Shown here one piece after another: positions 11,365-23,158 of a DNA stretch of 64,000 nt (the stretch's first letter is position 1; each line of letters opens with the position of its first letter). The notes under the pieces were generated by a model. It made no database searches. It was not told where the DNA came from and was given only the letters and a program-made list of their open reading frames with translations. The position numbers and the translations under genes were made by a program. This DNA is from Mauremys mutica (lineage: Eukaryota > Chordata > Testudines > Geoemydidae). Location of the stretch: assembly GCF_020497125.1 (NCBI RefSeq), contig NC_059082.1, positions 59,908,948-59,972,947 on the forward strand, written 5' to 3'.

Positions 11365-12269
11365 TGCTTGGGATTAATACATATTTGTTTCTTGCAATAC
11401 ATTTTTCCTGTAAAAAACACTTTAAAAGTATCTATTTGTGGTGGTGTATTTCTTTCTTTGAGGAGTTTCTTCTTATCTTGCATTCAGGTTTTGCGCCATG
11501 TGATGTGAAGGTAACCATGGTAACTAAACATTTTTAATCTACCTATTACTGTACATTTCTTTTATACCTCTTAAGTAAATAAGTGTATAACACCTGTGTA
11601 AGCTTATGAAATGCACCCAAGGGCTGCAATATCTAATTTTGCTTTATTTTCAAGAATATTTCAAGGTTACTCTTAAAAAAGACAAACAGATCTTGAGTAC
11701 TGCAGCTAAGAATACTTTTTTCACCCCCTTTTTTTCCCAACAGAGGTGATGTGGGTTTTTGTTTGTTTGTTTGGGGTTTTTTTTTGTAAAAACATAAGGC
11801 AGATCGCCTGCTGTTGAGATACCTTGATATTTTCATATACAGGATACATATTACATGTACCAAAAGAAGATGATGAAGTGAGAGGGAAGGAAGCCAGACT
11901 ATTGCTGTGAAAGTCCAATGCTGAATCTGATTGCATCGTAGGGAGTTTCTGTGATGATTTAAGCCTCCGCTATTATGAAGACCCCGGGGCTGGACTTTGA
12001 TTCCAAGACACTGCTTTTTTTGCTACTCGCTGATGACAGTTCTGTAAGCACTGTGCTTAGGCAGATGCAGTGACTTTGGGAGCATTAAAGGAAGACTCTT
12101 ACTGCCAACAGGTGCACCTATTTAACAGGGTGCTCAGAGTGCTCTTCTCCTTACAAAGCCCAGTTTGCTAGACATTTTTTTTTAAATTTTGCATCAAAAT
12201 GAGGATATACTTTGACTAAACTCTTTTCCTAGCCTGAAAAAGATGTCGGGGTCAGTTTGTCTTTGTGGT
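11364..12269. other. Unique DNA, no gene
   Basis: T-rich runs lie at 11727-11735 and 11758-11786, and another T run at 12174-12182. No recognisable gene or element was seen. Confidence 0.5.
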
Positions 12270-12575
12270 CAAGGCAAGTGCCAGTCAACCTTTACAGTTT
12301 CTCCCCAGCTTGGACAGGGTCTCTCTCAGGCCTCCCTATCTGGAGTGCTTTTTCCCCACTCTGTCCTGCTTCCTCAGCTTTTCCCCAGCTGACTGAGGGC
12401 CTTGCAGGAGCCTTCTTGCTTCCTGCAATGTCTACAGACATAGCTGCAGTCTCCTGGGCCTTCTGCCCTTGTTTATTCTGGGACCACCTATTTCAACCCA
12501 GGTGTGGCTTGTCCTGTAATCAGGGCTGACGTAGCCCTAGGCTCCCCAGCTCATGGGACAAGACAGTGTTACCGA
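12270..12575 (-). mobile_element. Probable LTR fragment, minus orientation
   Basis: Read on the minus strand, 'gggctacgtcagccctgatt', 'ccacacctgggttgaaatag' and 'aataaacaagggcag' parallel the 'ctaatcagggcacctgggtt'-TATA order of the LTR at 63383-63416. It is more GC-rich than both flanks. Neither terminus nor a target duplication could be fixed, so the limits are approximate. Confidence 0.4.
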
Positions 12576-13100
12576 TACAAACATGAAAAGCAGTTACTTT
12601 CGGGATGTTACTCTGTGAAACTCCTTCTCATCAACATCTCATGATCATAATAAAGGCAAATCAAATCATTAACTGGGGAAGAAAAATAATCCTAGTAATA
12701 TGGAGAGAACTATAGAAAGGGAAAAAAAACCCAAACAAGCATAGCTTCCTTCATGGCAGACTGTAGCTTAATTCTCTTGTGTGTCATAATTCCATCTATG
12801 CATTGGTGGTGGTAACTACCTATGTCTCCCCCATGAGCAAGAAAGAAAGGCATTGTCTCACCTCATTTCTGGGTCTCAGTGGTCTACCTCTGCTCTTCTC
12901 TTGGCATCTCTGAACAGTTTCCTTTGCCAAAGAAATGTTTGGAAGGACCCTAGCGGTGATCTCAAGCTAGTCTGCATTGATGGCACTGACTGCAGCTTGG
13001 CTCTTCCAGCTTTGTTCCAGCATGACTGATGGGTTGAGAGACAAAAGGCAGTCACATGATTGGGTTTGGAATTGGTTCTTCAGCCATCTAAAGATTTAGG
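12576..13100. other. Unique DNA, no gene
   Basis: Nothing recognisable apart from a short purine-rich patch at 12715-12732. Confidence 0.5.
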
Positions 13101-13224
13101 GTGGGATCTTCAAGAGTGCTCATCATGGGTCTAATACAGTTTCCACTGAAGTATCTGTTAAAAGTCTTATTAATTTCAATGGGACCAGAGCTAGGCCAGC
13201 CAAGGGCACTTTTGAAATTCCATC
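13101..13224. mobile_element. Palindromic MITE, 'gggat.ttcaa.agtgc' family
   Basis: The left arm 'gtgggatcttcaagagtgct' is an imperfect complement of the right arm 'gggcacttttgaaattccat' (about 13204-13223). A 'caatgggacc' centre is typical of the family. Confidence 0.6.
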
Positions 13225-16200
13225 AGTTGTGACCAAATAAAACCTTTTGTTGCACAACTTGTAATCTTTGCAGCATTGTGCTAAACCTGTACTAGCAGGG
13301 TGAGGTGAGGAGGATAAGAGGAGTGAGCATAGAGGAATAGCTTGCTATACTTTTAAACAAAAAGGCGAGGTATGCTTTTTCTTTAGATATGTTGGGGATC
13401 AAGAATAGATTGGTGAGAGCGGGAAGCAGTGTGAATAAGCACAGTTCTAGCAGCTAAGGGAATGAAGAATGCTCACTGCATGGGGCAGATGAAGCTAAAT
13501 GTTCCAGACAGAATTGGGGACCGCATATTCAGAAGAACTCTTTGGTCCAAAAAGGAACCTCATGCCATAACTCCTGATGCTTGTAAGAGTGATGGGGCCT
13601 GGAACTGTCCCATTGTGGCTGGCCATAGTCCTTTGAGACCAAATACCTGGCCCCACACCCAGGGAGTGCTAGGTCATGATTGCATGGGCGAAAGAGGTAT
13701 CTTCTTTCAGTTCTTATTCAATTTCTGGAGGAAAGCCAGAATTTAACTCAGATATATTACACAGTAAATAAGTTTGTATTTATATACTGAGCTTCCATTT
13801 CCTGTAGATAGAAGATCCTTGAGGAAAATATCCAAAAATGAGATATAGCAGAACTTCCACAGCTGTATGGACAGACTGGTCAAGGGTTATCATGAGGACT
13901 GTGTTGTGGTTATGAGGCACTGGGCTTCATAAACTCTCAGAGCAGCTGAGCAATTTGAATGAGCTCTTTGCAGGCTGGCCGGCTGGGACATAGCCAAATT
14001 AAGCAGCCAGTTTCTCAATCTCAGCATGTTAATAAAAGAGGGTTATGACTCACCGTATTTGCCCCTTAGACTGAAGGGGAAACAACTAAAGAGGGGTTAA
14101 TAAGAATGAATCCCTGAAGGAGTGGCATGCTGGGAAATAAAATACACACTTCTGCTTCTATTTGATTTCTTGGAAACAGTTCTAATAACCCCCCTAAATA
14201 AATGGCATTTCATATGGAGAGTGGAGGGGACATTCATTACATATATTCAAATTGAGAATAATATGAAAGTCAAAAGCCTCTAATTAGCTTTTCACTCTGT
14301 GTGTGTTTGGTTCGTCTGGCAGATCTCTCTGGCAATGTTGCAAAGCAGCTCTGCTATATTTAGAGCTATTTGTATTTAATATATGAACTATTACCCGCAG
14401 CTCCCGGCACGGAGTTCAGGCACAGAAATGAAAATTCACCTGCCCTCTTCAGAGGTGAAAGGGTTAATCCCCAAATGTCTGCAAACCGCTTTTATGTCCG
14501 AGAACTTTGGATTGCAGAAAAGAATGGTAAATGCTGAATGTGCAGAACAGTTTAATTTCCTGTGTGTAGGTCTGAGCAAGGTTATTAAGAGGGCCTTTCA
14601 AGTTGAAGATTTTCCCAAGAGAAGCTCCAGAAACACAGCTGCCTTAAAAGGAAGGAGGGAGAGAGAGAAAAATAAGAATAAAATTGGATTGAAATGTGCA
14701 GATGCTGGCTATGTGCTTCATGGCAGCTGGCAGCAATACTTTGTGTAAACCTGAGGTGAGGCAAGGTGGCAGCAGCAGGGTGGAGAGGAGGGACTGGGCT
14801 TTCATCATTGCTGTTCTTACTCCTGATACCTTACTCAGCTAAGCTGCAGGTGCTGAGAGTTGCTGACACATGAAGGAAAGAAACCTCTGAGTGTCAAATT
14901 GACATCTGCAGCTGAGAGAAGGAAGAGAGGGTAAAGGGAAAAATGATTTGCTGCTTTAAGGGTGAAAAGGTTCCTGTTTACTAATGACCAAGGTCTGCCC
15001 TTGCATATGTGCATGTGACTCCCATTTATTTCCACGTAGTCTGAAGCCCTTTAAGAGACAGGACAGAGAGGATTGGGGAAGTTGCTTTGTCTCTGAGTTA
15101 GTTAACCATGTTTAGAACTCAGTAAACAGCTTGTTGTTTGCGCCACTGTCGTGTGTATATTTTCAATTAGAGGTGGACAAAGAGAGGAAAACTGATTAGC
15201 TAACAATATAGCAAAGCGTTGGTAAGTTTCCCCCCTATTTCATATTTGGTTTTGGGAAACATTCATGTAACACAAACTTTGTGAGTACACAGCAAGTCTC
15301 CATATTCTGCCATCACAGGAGTACTGGGTTGTGATGACTACTCTGTGGTCTCCGTGCATATGTTAGGACTTTCCTGGAGCATCTACATGCAGACTTAAAT
15401 ATGTCTCTTTGGCATATGCATTTTTCTCCATGGCTCACTCTTTTGCTCTTTGTGTGTTCCAAAGATCAGTGAACACAGTTACAGATAAAACCACGCTGAA
15501 TTAAGACAAAGGAGGAACAGACTTGTTGAAATGTTTCTAAGAACTCTGGACAGAGTAATGACACAGAGGCCATTACAAGGTCCTACTGTATTCTGTTCAG
15601 TGAGGACTGTACATGCACACCTGCAACAGAATTATTAATATATAACATTGCTCCTGGTGAATAGAAATAAGAGACCGAATGCTGGTACTCTCTAGATACA
15701 TGAAATACTACTCTACCAAGCATTACAACAATGCAGCACTCCAGCGGAGGAAGGGGCTGTATTCTCAACCTTAGCCTGGTGCCTGGGCACTAATACAGTT
15801 AAATGAGGTGAATAAGGAAGGCAATGAGACCACATTCCTCCCAGCTGTGACTGTACAAAATCCCTGGCCAAGAGATAATTCAATGAGCCAGTCACAGGAC
15901 TCTTTGAGACTGGCACATCCCACATATACTGTTACTTTGTGTGAATGAGACAAGATAAATTTTGTTTTAAATTTACCTCCAGACTAAGATATTTACAGTT
16001 TGATTTCCGTAGCAAATGGTACCTCAGTGAAGGCCTGACTTGTGCAGCCCAGAAGAGAAAAAGATATAAAATACCTTAAAAATTCCTTATTCCTGCAGCC
16101 TACCTGCTCCCATTTAAAGAAACTACTCTGAAACATGGTGGCAGTATTTGTTGGAACCCCAACCACTGTTAGCCAGGGATGATCCTGCTGGGAAAGAGTT

Positions 16201-17260
16201 TAAGACCCATAGAGCTATTGTGGGAAGCTGATCAGACTTTGGGGTAAACATCGCAGGCCATCAAGATTCTGGAAGCACACTGCTTACTGAAAGAAATGTG
16301 ACTTAGTATCAGTTTCCATTTTATATATCTTATTAAAACTCTCAAGGTAAGTTTCAAGCTTCTTATAAAGAACCTGGGGGAAGAATTATAGGAAAAGCAC
16401 TTTGACAGTTGTCAAGAGGGTCTAATGAAAGTTGGAATAATTGAATGACAACAGGAGCTATCGTGTTAAACAGCCCCAAACCAGCTATTTATCACCACCA
16501 CATGGGCCAGCATAATATGATTTAATGCTTCTGTTGCTTCAGAAGGAAGTTAGAAAAAAGATGAAGAAATCAGAAGTTCCATATAGAAGATAAAACAGTA
16601 TTTTGGGTTTCTTTTAAGGTCTGCCTTAAAAATATGTAGGTCTGAAAATGGATTTGGCTAGAACAGATATTTTAATGAGAAACATCACAATGTCTTTGTA
16701 CAAATGTAAGGGGATTAGACCATTCTTAGGCAGAATCCCATGCCTGCTGATTCCCAATTGTGATGCAGATCTAGAAGGATAACACATTCCTCAGCATGAA
16801 TAACTTAATTGTCTAAGTCAGTTAGATACATTATAATACATACTATATACATTTGATGTGCCTTGGCAAAGTTTGCTATTAGCATGAATGGCAAATATGA
16901 GAAATCTCTTTTACTGTCCGTTTATGATGTCACATCTTTTAATTTTTACCTTTTGACAGTTGCCCTCACTCTAGGAGTTGAATGAACATACTAAAGGGAT
17001 AGGGCAACATTTTTCATCTTTGAATGCCTAATGTTTGGCACAAAGGCCAAGGTTTTAAATACGAACAAGTGAATCTGGGTGCCTTAATTTTTGAGTGTCC
17101 CACTATAAATGCCTTTTAAAAGGGTTTGATTTTTGAGAAAATACTGAGCCCCCATCCTCTAGTAATCAAACCACTTTAAGGCGTCTCTAGTCTAGGCCCT
17201 CATGATCACTATTTGCTTAAGAAAATCTTGATCTCTAGTCCATGATTAATCAAAGTACAT
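13225..17260. other. Long low-repeat stretch with possible conserved block
   Basis: About 4 kb with no recognised transposon. A moderately GC-rich block at 14250-14760 contains an open 121-codon frame (14383-14748, plus) that matches no family I know and starts in A+T-rich DNA without a convincing context. The block is a plausible candidate for conserved non-coding sequence, but this cannot be shown from one sequence. The rest is featureless. Confidence 0.4.
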
Positions 17261-17330
17261 GGTCTGATTTTCAGAGGTGCTGAGCTTCAGTTAGGACTGC
17301 TTCTGTTCAGCTCTTCAGGAAATCATGGCT
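17261..17330. mobile_element. Palindromic MITE fragment
   Basis: The left arm 'ctgattttcagaggtgctga' is mirrored by 'cttcaggaaatcatggc' at the right end. The centre is shortened compared with related copies. Confidence 0.5.
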
Positions 17331-17396
17331 CGAAAGATTCTCTCTCTCATCAATTGAAGTTGGTCCAATAAAAGATATTACTATACCCACTTTGTC
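17331..17396 (+). mobile_element. Retroposon tail, 'aagttggtccaataaaagat' family
   Basis: The block 'cgaaagattctctctctca', then 'gaagttggtccaataaaaga', then 'cccactttgtct' recurs at 19123-19231 and, inverted, at 37208-37256. The shared order suggests the conserved 3' end of one reptile retroelement. Superfamily is unassigned. The copy abuts the MITE at 17330 directly. Confidence 0.65.
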
Positions 17397-17490
17397 TAAT
17401 AACTAGTATGTGGCATGTGGGTGTCCCTTAGTTTAATATGATCTGTACAAAATGTCACATATCGCCTAGTGTGTTGTTGAAAAGAAAAGT

Positions 17491-17584
17491 TGGCCAAATC
17501 CTGCTCATCTGTACTCACAAGACTAGCTCAGATTAATTCAATTGGACTATGTAGGTGAATGACACAACCAGGGTTTGGCCCTCC
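17491..17584. mobile_element. Palindromic MITE, 'tggccaaatcctgc' ends
   Basis: The left end 'tggccaaatcctgctc' and right end 'ccagggtttggccct' form imperfect inverted arms around 'gattaattcaattgga', as in the copies at 24775 and 37874. Confidence 0.55.
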
Positions 17585-18439
17585 TAAAAGAGACCATTTA
17601 GCTAGGCTTTAGATCATATGCTAGATTCTACTCTCTGTAGACATTGTCTCTTCTTTGACAGTTCACACATCTAAAACTAGTTTAACTCTTACAATTGTCA
17701 AATAGATTTTCCATGGTGTCAGAGCATTTTCTACCATCAAAAATATTCAGCTTGTGTTTCCATCCCTCTTTTGCATGAAGCTGCAAGTTGGGTTCTTACT
17801 CTGAACCACGCAAAAGGTAACTGATTCTGCTGTTACCCATTTTAAGTTCAGTCAGTACAGCTAGCATGTGCCACAGGAACTTCTGCCAGAAGGTTATACT
17901 AGCTGTCATACCATTACAGTTTAGGTTATCCATGGATCAAAGTCAAGATACATTCAAGACCAAACTTTAACCTATGAATCAGAGACAGCTGCACTTCTCT
18001 GGAGCAATGCAAATCATAAAGCCTAGGATGAAGTATATTAATGTGTGGGACAGAGTGTTCTCACTGAAAAGGTTCCAGTTCTAGAATGAATTTCCAGAGG
18101 AGATTAAGTGTATCTAAAGTCTGAAAATATTCTGGAAATGCTCCAAAATTGTCCTCTTTGACAAAGTCTTTGCCTTTTAAGAAGTGACATTTACAACATA
18201 GGAACCCCTTTCTATCTGTCTTCTCTAGCCAACCTTCACTAAACTTCATTTTAAAAAAAGTGAACAATAAAGATTTTTAACTGATATATCTACAGATCCA
18301 CTCCCCTCGGGCCCCCCCCCACCTCAAGCAGTGTTTTACCCTGTGAAAAGGGAGAAGAACCAAGAAGCCACATAAAGTCCACTAAGGGATTTTGCTATTG
18401 CCAGTCTATTTTATGTGGAAGGTGCTCAGAAACCATGAT
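17585..18439. other. Unique DNA, no gene
   Basis: A C-rich run at 18301-18324 lies just before the LTR. No other signal was found. Confidence 0.5.
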
Positions 18440-19041
18440 GACAAATGGCCATGTAAAACTTGAGGCAGAGCAGTGTGGGCAGGGAAAGCAAGAAGGAGCT
18501 CTTGGATGGCTGCTGAAACTGAAGCTAGAAGAGCCCTGAGGTAACGGTGAAGCATTGGTGAAGGATGGGGCCACACAGAAGTGGCCTAGGGAATTGTAGC
18601 AGCATAGTGAGCAGTTAAAGGGACGCAGCGACATGTGGTTGCTATTCATAGGGTCCCTGGGCTGGGACCTGGAGTAGTGGGCCCAGGTTCCACCCCACAT
18701 TGGCAACTGGAGAAGTGACCTGAGTATTGGACTATACTGGACTTTGACACACCCCTGGAAGAGGAACTGAACTGCTTAGTGGCCCAGTTGGAGAGCTGGG
18801 GCCCAAAGGGCCCAGACAGGGCAAAATCATTGTCTCCAGGGAGGATGCCCTCGGGGTATAGACTGTGTAAAGATTGTGAGATTGTTTTGTTTGTGTTCAC
18901 ATTTACTGTGTGTGACTCTGTCAGAGGGCTGAGTCACCAAAACTACTGGAGAAACCACCAACAGCACTCACTACAGACTAAGAGGTGCAGTCGCACGCCC
19001 GATCGGGGGCACTCATGAGAAGTGAGTGCCATGCTGTTACA
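18440..19041 (+). mobile_element. LTR fragment, 5' end lost
   Basis: The interior aligns block by block with the LTR at 45936-46798: 'gccctgaggtaa', 'ggggccacacagaa', 'agggtccctgggctggga', 'gaactgaactgcttagtggc', and the terminal 'gtgagtgccatgctgttaca'. The CA-type end is at 19041. The 5' terminus and a target duplication were not found, so the left limit is approximate. It encodes no protein. Confidence 0.65.
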
Positions 19042-19122
19042 GGACCAATAAGGTACAGAAGCCTATTAACACCTCTGTAGTAATAGGAGAGAAATAAGAG
19101 GTTAATGGGTTACATTTTATGG

Positions 19123-19231
19123 CTTGAAAGCTTGTCTCTCTCACCCTCAAAAGTTGGTCCAATGAAAGATATCACCTCACCCACTTTGTCTCTCTCATAT
19201 CCTGGGACCAACACTGCTACAACTACACTGT
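19123..19231 (+). mobile_element. Retroposon tail, longer copy
   Basis: Contains 'cttgaaagcttgtctctctc', 'aagttggtccaatgaaagat', 'cacctcacccactttgtctc' and the terminal 'ccaacactgctacaactaca'. The terminal block resembles the 'cagactaacacggctgata' end of the 45458-45757 element in position and composition, which hints at related 3' ends. Confidence 0.7.
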
Positions 19232-20351
19232 ATAAGAGCAGTGTTGTCATTTTTAAGGTTCCACAGGACGTGTGTTTAAAAAAAAAATCAGGCCATGATA
19301 AATGCAAGGTACACAAAGTCTCGTCTCTCTCTCTCCCCCCGAAAAGAAGAGAATTGTTTAATATTATTCCAACTGTTTTCCTGATTCATTCTCCTTTCTG
19401 CCCCCCACCCCATTTTTGATAAGTGGATGTTACAATTGTTGGATAAGTGAGCTGCCATCATCACTACTGAAATGCCAAAAGGTGATTGCAAACAATGGGC
19501 TGATTTTTGCCCTTGTCACTTGTGCAACCTTGATGTGTAAGTGGAAATATTACATTTGTTCTTTCTTGTTTTACTCTAGATGTAGGTAAACAATACTATA
19601 ACTCTCATAGTGAAAGTATTAGTTGCTTTTTGTGTATAGAAAATATGTGAAAGATCACGCCATATACTAATTTCAAAATCATTTGTATGTGATGGAAAAA
19701 CACAATTAGCAACATTCATTTGGTGTTATAGCTTATAGACAGGATGGGTTGCTTTATGGGTTGCATCATTTTTGTTTGTGATGGCAGGAAAGGGTGTAAG
19801 ATTTTTTTCCATACTCTCTACACTCAGAATTCAGAGAGAGCTCATATTTTTAATTCCACAAAAGATATCTAGCGTGTAATGTGTTTCTGCACAAAATGTA
19901 CTGTATAATTTTAAGATCAATGAATTTTCTGTTTTGCATTGAAGTGCTGTGTGCGTCAAAAACATGTGGCAAAAATGGATTTTATGCATATTTTAGATGC
20001 CTGCTGTACTTTTCATAGTGAACATGATGTGAGCATCTGAAAATGATCACCGAGCATAACCAGGAAGATCAGCCCTCATGGAAATGAACTGTCTAGGTTA
20101 GCTTTAGAAGCATAAAATATTAGGAGACCAGCTGTGTCAGAAATATAAGTTAATAAACATTCACCTTTTTGTCAGTGTTTTGATACTTTGTCTGCCTCTG
20201 CTGAATCGGTTAGTGCTGTATACATAGGTTTCATTACAGATGTCAGTGCTTTGAAACCTGCATATTATAGTGGCGTGGGAGCACCATTCTAGCTAAGGTT
20301 GTGTCATGACATCTGTTTAAAGGTTGACCTTTCTAATTTCTTTCAAATTGA
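19232..20351. other. Unique A+T-rich DNA
   Basis: A TC/C run lies at 19321-19341. No gene pattern was seen. Confidence 0.5.
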
Positions 20352-20450
20352 CACGATTAGTAGGATTTCTTTGAAATTTGGTGTGGCTCAGGAGAGTGTA
20401 CTGGAGGGTTAGTGACCCAAATTTGGAATAATTGGAGCCAGGGGTTCCAG
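20352..20450. repeat. Local duplicate, copy A
   Basis: Shares 'ctttgaaatttggt', 'ggttagtgacccaaatttgg' and a trailing 'aggggttc' with copy B 413 bp downstream, in the same order and with near-identical spacing. Identity is roughly 70% by eye. Confidence 0.65.
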
Positions 20451-20764
20451 AGGTATTATCCCACCACCACCAAAATAGACATCTTAATAACCATTTCTAG
20501 GTTTTTTTTTTCTTCTTCCCCCTTAGAGCTAAAGAACAAGCTATTGATCAGCTATGGCTCAAAATGGTCTCAATCTATCAAGTTTTACCCAAGGCAATGC
20601 ATGCCACTCACTAAATCTTTGGGGGACCCATACTGAGAATGGTATTTAAGAAAATGTACATTTTTACACTGCCCATGAACCAATACAGAAGACTGGCAAG
20701 AGAGTTTCCATTCCCTCCTTTTTATATGCCTTAAAGGTTGATTCTTGGAAATGCTCTAAAATCC

Positions 20765-20863
20765 GAACTGTTAATTGGAATGCTTTGAAATTTGGTATGT
20801 TTCTTGGGGGTGTAGAGTAGGGGTAGTGATCCAAATTTGGGGTCATTTGACTGAGGGGCTCAT
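20765..20863. repeat. Local duplicate, copy B
   Basis: Carries 'ctttgaaatttggt', 'ggtagtgatccaaatttggg' and 'gaggggctc' matching copy A. Either an old tandem duplication or two insertions of one unrecognised repeat. Confidence 0.65.
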
Positions 20864-21267
20864 GAGTTACAGACTCTCCCCAAATGCCTTGACTGCTCCC
20901 TTGTACTGCTAAACTGAAAGATACTAATGGCTGGATGAAGCACAGAGCTCTCCATTGCTGTGAACTCATCCTTCAGTTTACATACTTAAAAATAAGTTAA
21001 CCACAAGCCTTCAGCTAAGACAAAAGGAGTTTTGGACTAAGTGGCTGGAAGTTGCTACAATTAGTGAGGCATGGGTGAGGTTTATTTTGGGGGGCATGTA
21101 ATCAAAAATCTTGGGGAGGGGGATTTAGACAGGTGATTACTTGCTAGGAAAGTAGGGATATTAGGGTCAGAGGAGTAGGAGAATGGGGGGAAAGGGGTTT
21201 GAGGCTGCAGTGAGAGAGGAAGGGAGAGGGGAGAGAGCTTGGGGTCCCAGATCAAGAAGTCAAAACG
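20864..21267. other. Purine-rich spacer
   Basis: 21160-21245 is strongly G/A-biased on the plus strand. No gene or known repeat. Confidence 0.5.
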
Positions 21268-21444
21268 CCCCCAGCTCTGCCAGTGAATTCCAACCCTTGG
21301 ACCCAAACCCTCTGCCAGTGCACTCCAACCCACCTATGCCCCCAGCTCTGCCAGTGAATCCAAATCTTGTATTGCAACCCTTGCACCCCCAGCTCTGCCA
21401 GGATGCCTGCTGCACCCCAACAACCCTGCAGCCCCAGCTCTTCT
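21268..21444. repeat. Degenerate minisatellite
   Basis: The unit 'cccccagctctgccagtgaa' recurs in full or shortened form at about 21268, 21311, 21339, 21388 and 21432, with spacings of 28-49 bp filled by 'tccaacccttg'-like text. All frames through it give proline-rich artefacts. Confidence 0.6.
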
Positions 21445-21836
21445 GGTTCATCTCAGCCCCCGTGCATTGTTCAGCTATGCAACCATTCCCCCGCTTTTTG
21501 TCCCTTAATAGTGTGAGATGGAATCCTGTGAGAGTGAATGGGGTGTAGAAGGAGGTGAAAAGCTTGTATATTTCAGCAGTTGTGGGGTTGGCAGAGTGAA
21601 GGTTAACAAGCTTGCGGGGGCATTGCTGAAAGAAGGCAAAGTAAAATTTGCATGGGCAATTTGAACTGTGCTTTTCCTGGTTTTTCAGGAGTTTTGCTCA
21701 ATTCAGCGTTCTGCAAGGGGATGACGTACCACCAAGCAACCTTAACTCTGTGTTTATGGAGGTTTTTGCCATTGATTGAGATAATGGTAGGGATGGCCTT
21801 GTGCTTAAAATCATGAGACAATGATAGTTCTTGGAT
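21445..21836. other. Unique DNA, no gene
   Basis: No recognised element. Confidence 0.5.
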
Positions 21837-22000
21837 TAATTCTCAGCTTTACCACAGACTTGAGATGCATCGTGGCCTAGAGCGCCTCACTCAAATGCAG
21901 TCTGACTTAGTTCACATTCCTAAAATGAGGATGATAACACTTCCCTATCATGTGTGTGTGTTAGGATAAACTGACTAATGTTTAAGAGGCATTCAGCCAT
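21837..22000 (+). mobile_element. Very diverged MIR-like SINE
   Basis: The order 'ctcagctttaccacagactt', 'cactcaaatgcagtc', 'cctaaaatgaggatgataac' follows the CORE-SINE body ('tctgtaaaatggggataata' in the better copy at 30838). Identity is low. Confidence 0.4.
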
Positions 22001-23020
22001 GATGGTGATGAGGGCCATGTAAGCACGTCAATAGATAGATTAATACTTCATTGTATGGCACATGTTCAAGCTGTAACACAAGGGAAGTGTTATGTTTTAT
22101 AGGGAGAGAATGACAGCCTTGAATAGATCCAAACTGGTGGGTGGGTGGGGGTGTGTGTGTGTGTGGCGGGGGGTGGGTTTGCTTTGTTTTGGTTTTGGTT
22201 TTTTTGCTGTGATGCCATAAAGCTTTACCTTTGACGAGAGCATGCACATAGATGACTTATTTGTGGTAAAGGCAGGTAGTGAATAGGGAAAATATGAAAT
22301 ATACTTAATTGGGCTGTTTCATACACAACCTGCGATGTTACTGTGTAAAAGGTGAACAGTGCCTTAAATCAGAAGGTTCATGATCCTTCAGAGAACACTA
22401 AATGTGACTGATCTAATACCAAAATGGTTTGCGGCTTCTCTGATCTATCCAAGTCTTTTAGGTAGGCAAAATTGGTCTGGAAACCTTATCAGCAAACAGG
22501 CTTGTTCATACTAATTCTGTTATTTCCAGCACAAATAAAAATAGGAAACACCACCAGAAAAAAAAACAAAAAACAACACAACGCAAAACTTCATAATATT
22601 GTGGTATTTCTTGATGGAACTAGGAATTGAAACAGATGTATGGAAGTGTAAGGCAATTGCTAAAAAAAAAAAGTTATTTGAACATGTTTGAACACTACAT
22701 GTTAGTAGTGAGGACTTGAAACAGTTCATAGTACAATGGGTCTTCTCCTCTCCTCTCCCACTAGCTGTGTTGCAGGTGGGTGTGCTTTGACAGAGGCTGG
22801 AAAAATGAAAGGAAAAGCGTGTGGCCTATAGCCAGCTCTAAGGAAACAGGCATTGCTGTTTGAGTACTCCTCCAATATTTAGATTTTTTTTTAAAAGTGA
22901 TCTCATTCATTCATTCGGATACCTTGCATGAAGCTACAATATTTTGTGTAAACCACATCACCTATCCCTACTAATAAACCACCACATAAAGGTTATAGTT
23001 ATTAAAATGAATAGAAAAGG
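22001..23020. other. Unique DNA with a G/GT-rich patch
   Basis: The G/GT patch at 22136-22177 is listed separately. Otherwise nothing is recognised. An A-rich run lies at 22555-22580. Confidence 0.5.
22136..22177 (+). repeat. G-rich/GT simple repeat, possible quadruplex
   Basis: Four or more G runs of three or longer (ggtgggtgggtggggg, then (GT)n, then ggcggggggtggg) lie on the plus strand. A quadruplex is conceivable but the central loop would be long. Confidence 0.5.
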
Positions 23021-23030
23021 ATTTTAGCAT

Positions 23031-23148
23031 GGGGTGACCAGATGTCCTGATTTTATGACAGTCCCAATATTTGGGGCTTTGTCTTATATAGGTGCTTATT
23101 ACCCCCCACCCCCATCCCAATTTTTCAGACTTGCTGTCTGGTCACCCT
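23031..23148. mobile_element. MITE with 10-bp target duplication (118 bp)
   Basis: The left end GGGGTGACCAGATGTC and the complement of the right end, AGGGTGACCAGACAGC, form the terminal inverted repeats. The 10 bases ATTTTAGCAT flank it perfectly at 23021-23030 and 23149-23158. The duplication length is longer than hAT (8) or Harbinger (3) elements give and nearer to Mutator-like elements (9-11). The interior is pyrimidine-rich and non-coding. Confidence 0.85.
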
Positions 23149-23158
23149 ATTTTAGCAT

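Noticed and set aside
11229..11537. Frames with Tyr-Ile repeats
   Set aside because: Created by the (AT)n microsatellite at 11324-11363.
14383..14748. 121-codon plus-strand frame as a real gene
   Set aside because: No family resemblance, no convincing start context or splice sites, and a length compatible with chance in this composition.
20341..20870. Inverted-repeat transposon ends
   Set aside because: The two similar blocks are in direct, not inverted, orientation.
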